This document shows positions 55,605-64,000 of a stretch of DNA of 64,000 bases, one piece after another. Source of the stretch: an uncultured Lachnospiraceae bacterium (GTDB lineage: Bacteria; Bacillota; Clostridia; Lachnospirales; Lachnospiraceae). Under the pieces are notes generated by a model. The model had not been told where the DNA came from. It saw only the letters and a program-made list of their open reading frames with translations, and ran no database searches. A program made the translations under genes and the position numbers. The stretch lies in the NCBI GenBank assembly GCA_902783375.1, contig CACZQN010000026.1, positions 1 through 64,000 on the forward strand, read 5' to 3'. Positions within the stretch are counted from its first letter, which is position 1. The number at the start of each line of letters is the position of its first letter.

Positions 55605-57071
55605 ATGTTGGCACTGTTAAAGGATGAAGCAAATCTGACCAGAACGGAAAATGGCGCGATGACCGATCGCAGCACGGGTTCTGAGTGTCTGGATCTCTTT
55701 GCGTCCATCGGTGCGCTCCGTTCTGCCGCTGAAGAGGACATGGTCCGGCGCTTCCTCCATGCGTATGCGGAGAACCCGGACCTTGCGATGAAAATTCTGT
55801 TTTTTGCAAGGGATATCCGCGGTGGCCTTGGAGAGCGGAGAGTATTCCGTGTCCTGCTTCGGTGGCTGGCGGACAACGAGCCGGCTTCCTGCAGGAAGAA
55901 TCTCTCCCTGATCGGGGAGTACGGCCGCTATGACGACCTGCTGGCCCTCTTCGGGACAGCGTGCGAAGAGGATGCCCTCACCGTGATCCGGGAGCAGCTG
56001 AACCGGGATCTGGCAGCCCTCGCGGAGGACCGCCCGGTATCGCTTCTCGGAAAGTGGCTTCCGTCTGTGAATGCGTCGAACCAGGAGACGGTCCGTCTTG
56101 CAAAGAGGATCGCCCGTTTCCTCGGTCTGACGGATGCGGCATACCGGAGGACACTGACTGCGCTCAGGGCGAAGATCCGAATCCTTGAAAATAACCTGCG
56201 TGAGAGGGATTATACTTTTGATTACGCGGCACAGCCGTCAAAGGCGCTGTTCAAGTACCGGAAGGCCTTCCTGCGCAATGACGGGGAGCGGTATCACACC
56301 TTCCTGGCTGCAGTCGCAGAGAACGCAGAGACCCTGCATACCGGGACCCTGATGCCGTATGAAGTCATCTCTCCGATCGTCAGCTGGAACGGCTGCCGGA
56401 GCGTGACGGAGGAAGAGCGGAAGGCGCTCGATGTGACCTGGAATGCACTGGAAGATTATACCGGGAATGAGAATGCCATCGCCGTCGTGGATGGTTCCGG
56501 CTCGATGTACTGGGGCGGGAATCCGCTCCCGGCGACGGCCTCGCAGTCCCTCGGAATCTACTTTGCCGAGAGAAATACAGGCGCTTTTCACAACCATTTC
56601 ATCACATTTTCCGCCAATCCGCAGCTGGTCGAGATCAAAGGGCGGGACCTGTATGAGAAGGTGCGTTACTGCATGTCCTACAACGACTGCAGCAACACGG
56701 ATCTGGAGAAGGTCTTCCGGCTGATCCTCGAGACGGCCGTGAAGAATCACCTGGAACAGAAGGACCTTCCGGAGCGGCTCTACATCATCTCGGATATGGA
56801 GTTCGACTGCTGCAGCCATGCGGATCTGACGAACTTTGAAGAGGCGAAGAGGGCGTACGCTGCGGCCGGGTACCGGCTGCCGGAGGTCGTGTTCTGGAAT
56901 GTCCAGAGCAGGCAGGAGCAGGTTCCTGTGAAGAGAAATGAACAGGGCGCCGTCCTCATTTCCGGCTGCAGCCCGCGCATCTTCCGGATGCTTGCGAATG
57001 GCTGCTTTGAACCGTACCAGTTTATGCTGGAGGTCCTCTCTTCGGAGCGGTACGCGGCAGTGGCAGCCTGA
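55605..57071 (+). CDS. TROVE-like (DUF2828-type) protein with vWA domain
   Basis: 488 residues. The N-terminal helical-repeat part has ILFFARDIRGGLGERRVFRVLLRWLA, IGEYGRYDDLL, and YRRTLTALRAKIRILENN with FKYRKAFLRND, the signature of DUF2828, a relative of the TROVE/Ro60 ring. The C-terminal von Willebrand A domain has a MIDAS start DGSGS (residues 296-300). Ro proteins bind Y RNAs and misfolded RNAs. The tRNA-like RNA directly upstream and RtcB directly downstream support an RNA-surveillance role (inference). GAAGGTGG precedes the start. Confidence 0.85.
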   Translation: MLALLKDEANLTRTENGAMTDRSTGSECLDLFASIGALRSAAEEDMVRRFLHAYAENPDLAMKILFFARDIRGGLGERRVFRVLLRWLADNEPASCRKNLSLIGEYGRYDDLLALFGTACEEDALTVIREQLNRDLAALAEDRPVSLLGKWLPSVNASNQETVRLAKRIARFLGLTDAAYRRTLTALRAKIRILENNLRERDYTFDYAAQPSKALFKYRKAFLRNDGERYHTFLAAVAENAETLHTGTLMPYEVISPIVSWNGCRSVTEEERKALDVTWNALEDYTGNENAIAVVDGSGSMYWGGNPLPATASQSLGIYFAERNTGAFHNHFITFSANPQLVEIKGRDLYEKVRYCMSYNDCSNTDLEKVFRLILETAVKNHLEQKDLPERLYIISDMEFDCCSHADLTNFEEAKRAYAAAGYRLPEVVFWNVQSRQEQVPVKRNEQGAVLISGCSPRIFRMLANGCFEPYQFMLEVLSSERYAAVAA

Positions 57072-57142
57072 GCGGACAGGAAAGATAGAAATGTCGGAGG
57101 GCATCCCGGAATGCCCTCTTTCAGAAAGATGGAGATAGAAAT

Positions 57143-58351
57143 ATGCTTGAGATCAAGGGAACGATGAATACTGCGATCTGCTACGCGACGATCATCGAGG
57201 ATGAGGCGATCGAGCAGATCCGCAGAATGTGCGACTACCCGCTGACGGAGGGGAGCCGGATCCGCATCATGCCGGATGTGCATGCAGGGGCCGGCTGCAC
57301 CATCGGGACCACCATGACCATCACCGATAAGGTCGTCCCGAACATCGTCGGCGTGGACATCGGCTGCGGCATGTATACCGTGCAGCTGGCCGAGAAGGAA
57401 ATTGATTTTGAAAAGTTGGATGCCGCGGCACACGATATCCCGTCCGGACGGGATGTCTGGGAGGGGCGGATCGAGCGGTTCAATCTGACGGAACTTCGCT
57501 GCTACCGCTACCTGAACGATGCCGTGCGGCTTGAGAGAAGCCTCGGGACACTCGGCGGCGGGAACCACTTCATCGAGGTGGACCGGGCCGCGGATGGGAC
57601 GAATTACCTGGTGATTCATTCCGGAAGCCGGAACCTCGGAAAGCAGGTCGCGGAGTATTACCAGAAGCTCGCCGTGGACCTGAACCTTGGGATCGGGGAG
57701 TACCTGGAGGCCAGAGATGAACTGATCCGGACCTACAAGGAGCAGGGACGCAGATCGGAGATCCAGGAAGCACTGCAGCAGCTGAAGTGGGAACATGAGA
57801 ACGAGGAGCCGAGTGTGCCGAAGGACCTCTGCTGGCTCCATGGAACATACATGGAGGACTACCTGCACGACGTGGAGATCTGCCAGGCATTTGCAAGAAG
57901 AAGCAGAGAGAAGATGGCGGAGATCCTGATGGAGCGTGCAGGACTGACCGCAGTGGATGCGTTCCACACGATCCACAACTACATCGATACCGCGGAGATG
58001 ATCCTGCGGAAGGGCGCAATCGCAGCGCATGAAGGGGAGAAGGTCCTGATCCCGATCAACATGCGGGACGGGTCGGTCCTTGCCATCGGCCGCGGGAATC
58101 CGGAGTGGAACGATTCGGCACCGCACGGGGCCGGGAGAATTCTCTCGAGGAGCGCGGCAAAGGAGCGGCTCAGCCTCGCGGAGTACCAGAAGGAGATGGA
58201 GGGTGTCTACACCACCTCCGTCAACGCCTCGACCCTCGATGAGGCGCCGATGGCGTACAAGTCCCTAGCGGACATCATCGATGTCATCCGCGATACTGTG
58301 GATGTCGTGGAAGTCCTGAAGCCGGTGTACAACTTCAAGGCTTCAGACTGA
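57143..58351 (+). CDS. rtcB: RNA ligase RtcB
   Basis: 402 residues. All catalytic elements are visible: PDVHAGAGCTIG (44-55), GVDIGCGM with metal Cys75 (70-77), GGGNHFIE (138-145), HSGSRNLG (159-166) and SAPHGAGR with guanylylated His328. It joins 2',3'-cyclic phosphate or 3'-phosphate ends to 5'-OH ends using GTP and Mn2+. It lies 71 bases after the DUF2828 gene in the same direction. No archease gene is adjacent, as is normal in bacteria. Confidence 0.96.
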   Translation: MLEIKGTMNTAICYATIIEDEAIEQIRRMCDYPLTEGSRIRIMPDVHAGAGCTIGTTMTITDKVVPNIVGVDIGCGMYTVQLAEKEIDFEKLDAAAHDIPSGRDVWEGRIERFNLTELRCYRYLNDAVRLERSLGTLGGGNHFIEVDRAADGTNYLVIHSGSRNLGKQVAEYYQKLAVDLNLGIGEYLEARDELIRTYKEQGRRSEIQEALQQLKWEHENEEPSVPKDLCWLHGTYMEDYLHDVEICQAFARRSREKMAEILMERAGLTAVDAFHTIHNYIDTAEMILRKGAIAAHEGEKVLIPINMRDGSVLAIGRGNPEWNDSAPHGAGRILSRSAAKERLSLAEYQKEMEGVYTTSVNASTLDEAPMAYKSLADIIDVIRDTVDVVEVLKPVYNFKASD

Positions 58352-58365
58352 AAAAGAAAACAGGT

Positions 58366-58394
58366 GGAGGTCAGCCGGATGGCTGGCCTCTTTT
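58366..58394 (+). terminator. Terminator after rtcB
   Basis: GAGGTCAGCC and GGCTGGCCTC form a nearly perfect stem with a GGAT loop and TTTT. Confidence 0.75.
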
Positions 58395-58521
58395 GCATGC
58401 AGGGCCGCAGGACATACTTGACCGGATGAATCAGAAAGAGGATAATGGGAATAACGATTCAGGACCCGGTCCTGAATATTAGCTGAAAGCTTGCCTTTAC
58501 CGTGAAAGGGAGGGATCAGAG

Positions 58522-59616
58522 ATGTTTTTTCATATTTTCGATGATGGCTGGGGTGGTTTTTATGTTTATGAGACCTCACCGGGATTAGAGGCTTTTGCGG
58601 ATATCAGCACGCCGCTGCTTGAACTTGCATTTATCGTGATTCCGATTGTAACACTGATTATCATCGGACCCTTTATTGCCATCCCTGTGGCCCTTCTGCT
58701 GCTGGGGCTGATGCTCGGACTGAAAGCCCTGACCGGAGGGAATACCTTCTTTTCTGCAGTGAAGGCTGCACTTGCGGTTCCGCTGCTGGCGTATGCTGCC
58801 GTGTGTATCCCCTATGTGATGGGGAAGGCGAATGAAGGAATCGGACCGCTTGTCCTCCTGACTGCGGTCATCGGGCTGGCAGGAATGGTCCTGCTTGTCG
58901 GATTTACCATGGGTGCCGCACTACCACTGGCATTTCTCTGGTGCGGCGGATTCATGGCTGCATTTGGGGACGGATTTCCGACACTGTCGAACTATCTCCT
59001 CCGCATCACCGATCTTGCTGCACCGGTGGTGTTCATTATCTTTCTGGTCAGGATGCTGAAAGCCAGGAACGCGGATCAAGTTTTTTTCCTGCCGAAGGCG
59101 ATCGGGTTTGGCCTGGGAGCGGCCATCCTGGTGGGGCTGATGACCGCGGGTGAGATGGGACTGTATCCGTGGATGTATGCAATGGTTGCAATCGGACTCT
59201 TTGCAGGCGGCTTCCTGATCTACAGCTTCATCCTGAGGCAGCCGGCACCGCTGGCAGACTGGATATTCTATCCGTTCCTGCTTTCCCTTCTGGGACATGT
59301 CCTTGCCACCGGCAGCACAGCGTACCTGTTTCCGTCCGAAGTGCTCGGGAATACGATCACGCTGCTGCAGCCGCTCACCGGTCTCCTTGAAAAAGCAACG
59401 AATGTATGCGGTGCATTTTCCGAGGTGCTGTCCGATATCATCTACGCGGTGCTGAATTTCTTTATCAACATTCTCCCGGATATCGGCCTGCACGCAAGGC
59501 ATTTCGAGATACCGGATGTCGTCGGATGTGCATTCATGATCCTGGTGACAGGCTTTATCGGAAGTCTGATCGGGACGATGATTGCGAAAATAGCAAAACC
59601 GGAGAAAGCGAAATAA
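58522..59616 (+). CDS. Polytopic membrane protein of unknown function
   Basis: No recognised family. 364 residues with about nine membrane segments (for example LAFIVIPIVTLIIIGPFIAIPVALLLLGLMLG and YPWMYAMVAIGLFAGGFLIYSFIL) and a short charged tail (KIAKPEKAK). The start follows GGGAGGGA. The spermidine-synthase-like gene starts 12 bases after the stop, so they form an operon. Some bacterial spermidine synthases carry a membrane domain in the same chain; here the two may be split partners (inference). Confidence 0.75.
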   Translation: MFFHIFDDGWGGFYVYETSPGLEAFADISTPLLELAFIVIPIVTLIIIGPFIAIPVALLLLGLMLGLKALTGGNTFFSAVKAALAVPLLAYAAVCIPYVMGKANEGIGPLVLLTAVIGLAGMVLLVGFTMGAALPLAFLWCGGFMAAFGDGFPTLSNYLLRITDLAAPVVFIIFLVRMLKARNADQVFFLPKAIGFGLGAAILVGLMTAGEMGLYPWMYAMVAIGLFAGGFLIYSFILRQPAPLADWIFYPFLLSLLGHVLATGSTAYLFPSEVLGNTITLLQPLTGLLEKATNVCGAFSEVLSDIIYAVLNFFINILPDIGLHARHFEIPDVVGCAFMILVTGFIGSLIGTMIAKIAKPEKAK

Positions 59617-59627
59617 GTGAGACGGTT

Positions 59628-60464
59628 ATGACAATAGAAGATCTGATTAATGCACCCGGGAATACCCATATTACGACGGATTATGTGAACGTGACCATCA
59701 TGGATGGGATCCGGGACGGGAAAGAGGTCCGGTTCTATATCGGCGGGGAGGCTCTTTCTTCTGCCATGTATCTGGAGCCGGAACTGCGCTATGAACTGGT
59801 CTTTGATTATACGAAGCTCTATAACCTGTTTTCGGAGTTCCGCCCGGAAGCGGAAGAGGTCCTGATGATCGGCGGTGCGGCCTACAGTTATCCGAAGTAC
59901 TTTGTGAGCCACTATCCGGGGAGAAGAATCACGGTTCTCGACATTGACCCCATGGCAGAGGTGATCGCAAGAAGGTTTTTTGCGCTGGATGAGCTGATCC
60001 GGGAATACAGGACCGAAGAGACGGGTGCGCTGTCGCTGATCACGGCAGATGCAAGAGCGTATTTTGCAGAGACAGAAAAGAAATATGATATCATCATGAA
60101 TGATGCCTTCGACAGCTATGTCCCGGCACCTGGGCTTGCAACGCTGGAGGCGGCAGAGGCGATCCATGCGCATCTTGCGGAGAACGGCCTCTATATGACA
60201 AATCTCCTGGGAGCTTATACGGGAAAGCAGGGACGTTTCCTGCGCTCAGAGATCTTTACGCTGCGGGTGTTCTTCCGCCATGTCTACCTCATCCCGGCAA
60301 AACCGGATCTGCCGAAAGACCAGGCAGACAATTATATGTGCATCTGCTCGGATGCCGTCCTGCCCGGCCTGGAAGAACCGGATCTGAGAGAAGAGGCGGG
60401 GGATATGCTGCTGACCGATGCGGATGCACCCGTCGAAGAGATGGCGAGGGAGTACTATCGGTAA
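59628..60464 (+). CDS. Spermidine synthase-like aminopropyl/methyltransferase
   Basis: 278 residues with a Rossmann-fold SAM-binding core: EEVLMIGGAAYSYPKYF (motif I), RITVLDIDPMAEVIARRFF (acidic ribose-binding motif), LSLITADARAYFAETEKKYDIIMNDAFDS. The last line has the Asp pattern of spermidine synthases. It may transfer an aminopropyl or methyl group; the substrate is not inferable. The start at 59628 lies just after the membrane-protein stop. A weak GTGAGACGG precedes it. Confidence 0.82.
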   Translation: MTIEDLINAPGNTHITTDYVNVTIMDGIRDGKEVRFYIGGEALSSAMYLEPELRYELVFDYTKLYNLFSEFRPEAEEVLMIGGAAYSYPKYFVSHYPGRRITVLDIDPMAEVIARRFFALDELIREYRTEETGALSLITADARAYFAETEKKYDIIMNDAFDSYVPAPGLATLEAAEAIHAHLAENGLYMTNLLGAYTGKQGRFLRSEIFTLRVFFRHVYLIPAKPDLPKDQADNYMCICSDAVLPGLEEPDLREEAGDMLLTDADAPVEEMAREYYR

Positions 60465-60470
60465 TACAGC

Positions 60471-61850
60471 TTAAACCTTAATATCCGCCCAGCCGCCGTT
60501 CTTGACACGCCACTGCATGAGTCTGGAGCGGAGAACGGATTCAAGGTCAAAGGAGACCCACTGCCCGCAGAAAGAGAGGGCGAGCATCGGGAAGGCCTGG
60601 TTGATCGGGTAGCAGAACAGCCAGGTCATGAGCGGTCTTGCGATCGCTACGCTGATCAGAGAGACGATCGCGATATAGCGGACATCGCCGGCACCGCGCA
60701 GGCATCCGGACAGGACAGTCCGCTTATTCTGGGAGTAAATCCCGAACAGGACAACGATAAATGCAATCGCCGAACCACGGATGACATCCGGGTCATCCGA
60801 GAACAGGGTCGGCAGAACATGCCGGAGACTGAAGAAGAAGGCAATCAGCAGGATGGAAAGCCAGGTCGATACATGGGTGACAACCTCGATGTAATCGCTG
60901 GCTTTCTTTTTATCTCTTTCACCAAGGGACTTGCCGACAAGTGCAGTTCCGGCAGAGGAAACACCTTCTCCGAGCGTAAAGGAGAAACTGGTGCACTGCA
61001 TGACGACCTGGTTGGTTGCAAGTGCGATGGTACCAAGCCCCGCGATCAGACGGGTGTTCATCATGAAGCCGATCCGCATGAAGACAGATTCAAAGATCGA
61101 ACCGCCGCCGACCTTGGCAAGACTGCTGACGGTTTCTTTATCGAACTTCACCATGCCGGTTCCAAGCGGGCAGAGGTAGCCCTTCTTGAAGAGCATATGG
61201 ATTGCCATGAGGCAGGAAACACAGGAACCAATTGCTGTTGCAATGGCTGCGCCGCGGACGCCGAGGGCCGGAAAGCCGAAATGGCCTTCGATCAGGCAGT
61301 AGTTCAGGATGACGTTGACGATGTTCGAGGCCATGTTCACACGGAGCGTGATCTTCGTCTCGCCGATTCCGCGCATTGCTGCGCAGATGCAGAGAGCCCA
61401 GTTGTTGGCGATGAAAGCTGCTGCGATAATCCGGAAGTAGAGTGCTGCCAGTTCTCTGGTCTCATCATTTGCACCGGCAAGATTTACAAGAAAACGGGAA
61501 CCGGTGATGCCGATGAGACTCATCAGGATGCCGAGAACCGTGACAATGGCAAGGGACTGCTTGACGCAGGAGACGGCGCGGTCCTGCCTCTTCTCACCGA
61601 ATCGGCGTGCAATGAAGGCAGTGGTTCCGACGCAGAGCGCCTGGGTCATGACCAGCATCAGCATCCGCGGCTGCCCGCACAGGCCGACAGCGGCGATGGC
61701 AGCAGGGCCAAGCCTTCCGACCATCATGGTGTCGAGGGCGTTCATCAGGGACATAAGTGCACCTTCAAGAGACGCCGGCCAGGCAATGGACAGCAGTTCT
61801 TTATACTTCTCCCGCATCTCCGGGTCTTTCATCTGATCAATTCCAAGCAT
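60471..61850 (-). CDS. MATE family efflux transporter (second)
   Basis: 459 residues. MATE hallmarks: LLSIAWPASLEGALMSLMNALDTMMVGRLGPAAIAAVGLCGQP, FIARRFGEK and ATNQVVMQCTSFSFTLGEGVSSAGTALVGKSLG. It differs clearly from the MATE at the window start, so it is not a recent duplicate. The ATG at 61850 follows AGAAGG with 7-base spacing; an ATG six codons upstream has a weaker site. The promoter region carries the same LacI-type palindrome as the first MATE gene. Confidence 0.92.
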   Translation of the reverse strand: MLGIDQMKDPEMREKYKELLSIAWPASLEGALMSLMNALDTMMVGRLGPAAIAAVGLCGQPRMLMLVMTQALCVGTTAFIARRFGEKRQDRAVSCVKQSLAIVTVLGILMSLIGITGSRFLVNLAGANDETRELAALYFRIIAAAFIANNWALCICAAMRGIGETKITLRVNMASNIVNVILNYCLIEGHFGFPALGVRGAAIATAIGSCVSCLMAIHMLFKKGYLCPLGTGMVKFDKETVSSLAKVGGGSIFESVFMRIGFMMNTRLIAGLGTIALATNQVVMQCTSFSFTLGEGVSSAGTALVGKSLGERDKKKASDYIEVVTHVSTWLSILLIAFFFSLRHVLPTLFSDDPDVIRGSAIAFIVVLFGIYSQNKRTVLSGCLRGAGDVRYIAIVSLISVAIARPLMTWLFCYPINQAFPMLALSFCGQWVSFDLESVLRSRLMQWRVKNGGWADIKV

Positions 61851-61900
61851 CTTACTACCTTCTGTCATGTGCGTATCCTGCCGGAAGGCAGGAACGAAAT

Positions 61901-61919
61901 GTAAACGATTACTTTTATA
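61901..61919 (-). promoter_or_regulatory. LacI-type operator next to the -10 box of the second MATE gene
   Basis: GTAATCGTTTAC on the minus strand (61901-61912) sits 1 base after a TATAAA -10 box (61914-61919). The 12-base palindrome is identical to that at 1540-1551, in the same position relative to the -10 box. Confidence 0.65.
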
Positions 61920-62071
61920 AACGCAAGAAGTAGTCTAGCATAAAATGAAGCCGTAGTAAAGAGTTTCCGACAGGTATATTCTGCGAACAGATTGTGCTCT
62001 TTCCTTGCACCAATCCGCTCAATCTGCTATACTGTCTGGTGGTACCAGAATTCAGCAAAAGGAGTCGTTTC

Positions 62072-63595
62072 ATGGAACTGAAGGAACTGTTGTCATCATC
62101 TTATCGGTCTGTTGTGATCCAGTGTCATGACAACCCGGATGCAGATGCGCTTGCGAGCGGATTTACCCTTCTGCGGTTCTTCGAGGAGAACGGATGGAAC
62201 GGGAAGGACGGAAGGACAGCCCGGTTCATCTATGGGGGCGTCAACGAGATCCGCAAAAGTGACCTTGTGCGGATGGTGGAGATGCTGGAGATCCCCGTTG
62301 CGCATGTGAGAGAGCTCCCGGAGCCGGACCTCCTGGTCCTGGTGGACTGCCAGTATGGGGAGCGGAATGTCGAGAAGTTTCCGGCAAAGACGATCGCGGT
62401 GATTGACCACCATCAGCCCGGCTTGATCGGTGTCAGGACGGATTACCGGGATATCCGGTCTACTTATGGTTCCTGTGCGACGATTCTGTGGGACCTGTTT
62501 GAACAGGCCGGATTTGACGTGCGAAAAGACGAGCGGCTGGCAACGGCGCTCTACTATGGTCTTTTCATGGATACAGCGGGACTGCGGGAGCTGCGGCATC
62601 CGAAGGACAGAGATCTCCGGGACGCGCTGGAATTTCACAGCAGTCAGAGCATCCTTTTCCAGCTGGAGAACTGCAATCTGTCGCTCGATGAACTGCGTCT
62701 CGCGGGGCAGGCGCTGGCCGACTATACCTACATGGAAGATATGCGCTGCGCGATCGTAGAGGCAAGGCGCTGTGATCCGAATATTCTTGGGATTATCAGC
62801 GATATGCTGATCTCCGTGGATGCGGTGGATATCGCCGTCGTCTACAGCAATCTGGGCGACCGGATCAAGTATTCGGTCCGCAGTTCCACGCCTCTCACGA
62901 AGGCAAATGACCTGAGTGCCTTCATCGGGGATGGCGGTGGCCATACGAGGAAGGCGGGTGGACAGTTATCGCTCGCGGATGCGGCTGCGGCTCCGATTGC
63001 GGTCCGGGTCAGAAGATATTTTTCGGAGCAGGATGTCTATGATGTGAAGAAGGGAATCCTTCCGGAAGGAATCGAGGAGGCGCCGCTTTTCGAGAAAAAG
63101 CGACTCTGCCTCGGCTATGTGAAAGCGACCGATCTCGGATTTACAGAGGGAAACAAGATTCTCGTCCGGGAAATGGAAGGCGATAAAGAAGTCACGGTGC
63201 AGGATGACACCTATCTGATCATCGGCGCGGAGGATGAGGTCTATACCAATACAGAAGCGTATTTCCTGGCGCACAATGATCCGACCGATGAGCCATATGT
63301 ATTTCATGGAAAATATGCCCCGAAGATTCACGGGGCAGTAACGGCGGCCGGCATGGAGAACGGAGAAGGCTTCCGGAATCTGGCGGACTGTGCGAAGATC
63401 TGCTACTCCAGGGGAGGCGCCAGAATTCATGCAAGACAGCTGACAAAGCGGACGAAAGTATTCCCGGCCTGGAGCGAAGACTATTTCCTCGGGATGCCGG
63501 GGGACTGGCTGGCTGCCAGAGAAGAAGATCCGTCCGATATCTATATCATTAACCAGGAGATCATGCCGAAGACCTATGATCCGGTGGAAGGCTGA
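62072..63595 (+). CDS. DHH family phosphoesterase (NrnA-like, extended)
   Basis: 507 residues. The DHH domain has HDNPDADALASGF (about residues 16-28), LVLVDCQYGE and AVIDHHQPG. The DHHA1 part has GDGGGHTRKAGGQLSL near 295. The first 330 residues resemble NrnA-type nanoRNase or cyclic-dinucleotide phosphodiesterases. The last 170 residues (LCLGYVKATDLGFTEGNKILVREMEGDKEVTV and on) are an extra domain not seen in NrnA of 310-330 residues. AAAAGGAG precedes the start. The TIR gene begins 38 bases later. Confidence 0.88.
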   Translation: MELKELLSSSYRSVVIQCHDNPDADALASGFTLLRFFEENGWNGKDGRTARFIYGGVNEIRKSDLVRMVEMLEIPVAHVRELPEPDLLVLVDCQYGERNVEKFPAKTIAVIDHHQPGLIGVRTDYRDIRSTYGSCATILWDLFEQAGFDVRKDERLATALYYGLFMDTAGLRELRHPKDRDLRDALEFHSSQSILFQLENCNLSLDELRLAGQALADYTYMEDMRCAIVEARRCDPNILGIISDMLISVDAVDIAVVYSNLGDRIKYSVRSSTPLTKANDLSAFIGDGGGHTRKAGGQLSLADAAAAPIAVRVRRYFSEQDVYDVKKGILPEGIEEAPLFEKKRLCLGYVKATDLGFTEGNKILVREMEGDKEVTVQDDTYLIIGAEDEVYTNTEAYFLAHNDPTDEPYVFHGKYAPKIHGAVTAAGMENGEGFRNLADCAKICYSRGGARIHARQLTKRTKVFPAWSEDYFLGMPGDWLAAREEDPSDIYIINQEIMPKTYDPVEG

Positions 63596-63633
63596 TCGAT
63601 GCAGGATGTGAAAGAGACAGAAAGGCAGTGATC

Positions 63634-64000
63634 GTGAACGAAATCTTTTCAAAGATCCAGGCATGCGATGCGAATCAGCCATTTGTATTTGTCAGCTACA
63701 GCAAGCAGGACGCTGTGCGGGTCTATCCGTTCATTCTGCGGCTGCAGGAGCTTGGCTGCAACATCTGGATCGACCGGGAACTGACGAAGATGGTCGGCCG
63801 GAACTGGCAGCTGGGCGCCATCCAGGCGATGGCCGATGAAAACTGCAGGGCTATTTTATTTATGATCAGTGAGCATTCCCTGAAGAGCGCTCCGGTTCTC
63901 GCGGAATTATCACTGTCCCAGAAGGCGCGGAAGGTTCTCAGAAAGCATGGAGGCAGCGGGATCAAGATCATCCCGGTGAATGCGGATGGCACATGGTCCC
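63634..64000 (+). CDS. TIR-domain protein (partial, cut by window end)
   Basis: The first 122 codons of a protein starting with GTG after AAAGGCAG. Residues 17-23 FVFVSYS, 44-50 IWIDREL and 76-95 (LFMISEHSLKSAPVLAELSL) form a TIR domain. Glu91 lies where NAD-cleaving TIRs have their catalytic Glu. It could be an NADase or cyclic-ADP-ribose-producing signalling protein of a Thoeris-like or other defence system, or an effector with a C-terminal domain beyond the window. The gene follows the DHH phosphoesterase closely. Confidence 0.85.
   Translation, partial: MNEIFSKIQACDANQPFVFVSYSKQDAVRVYPFILRLQELGCNIWIDRELTKMVGRNWQLGAIQAMADENCRAILFMISEHSLKSAPVLAELSLSQKARKVLRKHGGSGIKIIPVNADGTWS

Overview
The window looks like chromosomal DNA of an anaerobic, Gram-positive Bacillota, plausibly a gut or rumen Lachnospiraceae- or Erysipelotrichaceae-like lineage. 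The reasons are strong AGGAGG-type ribosome binding sites, LplB/YtcP-type sugar ABC permeases with lipoprotein binding proteins, glycoside hydrolase family 3 (GH3) enzymes with inverted domain order, an EFR1-type flavodoxin/ferredoxin protein, YitT, and abundant rho-independent terminators. The genus cannot be fixed from the sequence alone. No insertion sequence, prophage or CRISPR array was seen.

Layout: 0-6.5 kb holds a MATE exporter, an AEC transporter, asparagine synthase, a patatin-like lipase and a secreted protein of unknown role. 6.5-8.7 kb carries a 177-residue unknown protein, a structured non-coding stretch and a free-standing reverse transcriptase. 8.7-15.4 kb has two ROK proteins, a PPOX-fold protein, an inverted GH3 beta-glucosidase, a PAP2 phosphatase and an EFR1 protein. 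15.4-16.9 kb has no protein gene, but has its own promoter, strong hairpins, six copies of a Shine-Dalgarno-like motif and a terminator: a candidate large non-coding RNA of about 1.1 kb. 16.9-33.3 kb holds an SGNH hydrolase, PutP, a NagZ-like GH3, cardiolipin synthase, another inverted GH3, a GH1 6-phospho-beta-glucosidase, an esterase, YitT and SbcDC.

33.3-47.7 kb is a glycan-uptake locus. A YesM-type sensor kinase lies divergent from two ABC permeases, two large binding lipoproteins, two tandem hydrolases with an N-terminal Listeria-Bacteroides repeat, a Cys-type sulfatase, an MBL-fold hydrolase and a Nif3-like protein. No transport ATPase, response regulator or sulfatase-maturing enzyme is present. 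47.7-53 kb has a secreted RCC1-repeat protein, an ADP-ribosylglycohydrolase, an L,D-transpeptidase lipoprotein and a membrane-anchored XRE regulator.

53.1-58.4 kb is an RNA-repair island: two overlapping WYL regulators, a Y-RNA/tRNA-like RNA with a complete T arm but no normal anticodon loop, a TROVE-like (DUF2828-type) vWA protein and the RNA ligase RtcB. The rest has a membrane protein with a spermidine-synthase-like enzyme, a second MATE exporter whose promoter carries the same LacI-type operator as the first, a DHH phosphoesterase, and the start of a TIR-domain protein cut by the window end.

The most promising signals are the large repeat-bearing RNA at 15.7-16.9 kb, the tRNA-like RNA with its DUF2828-RtcB partners, and the reverse transcriptase with its structured leader.
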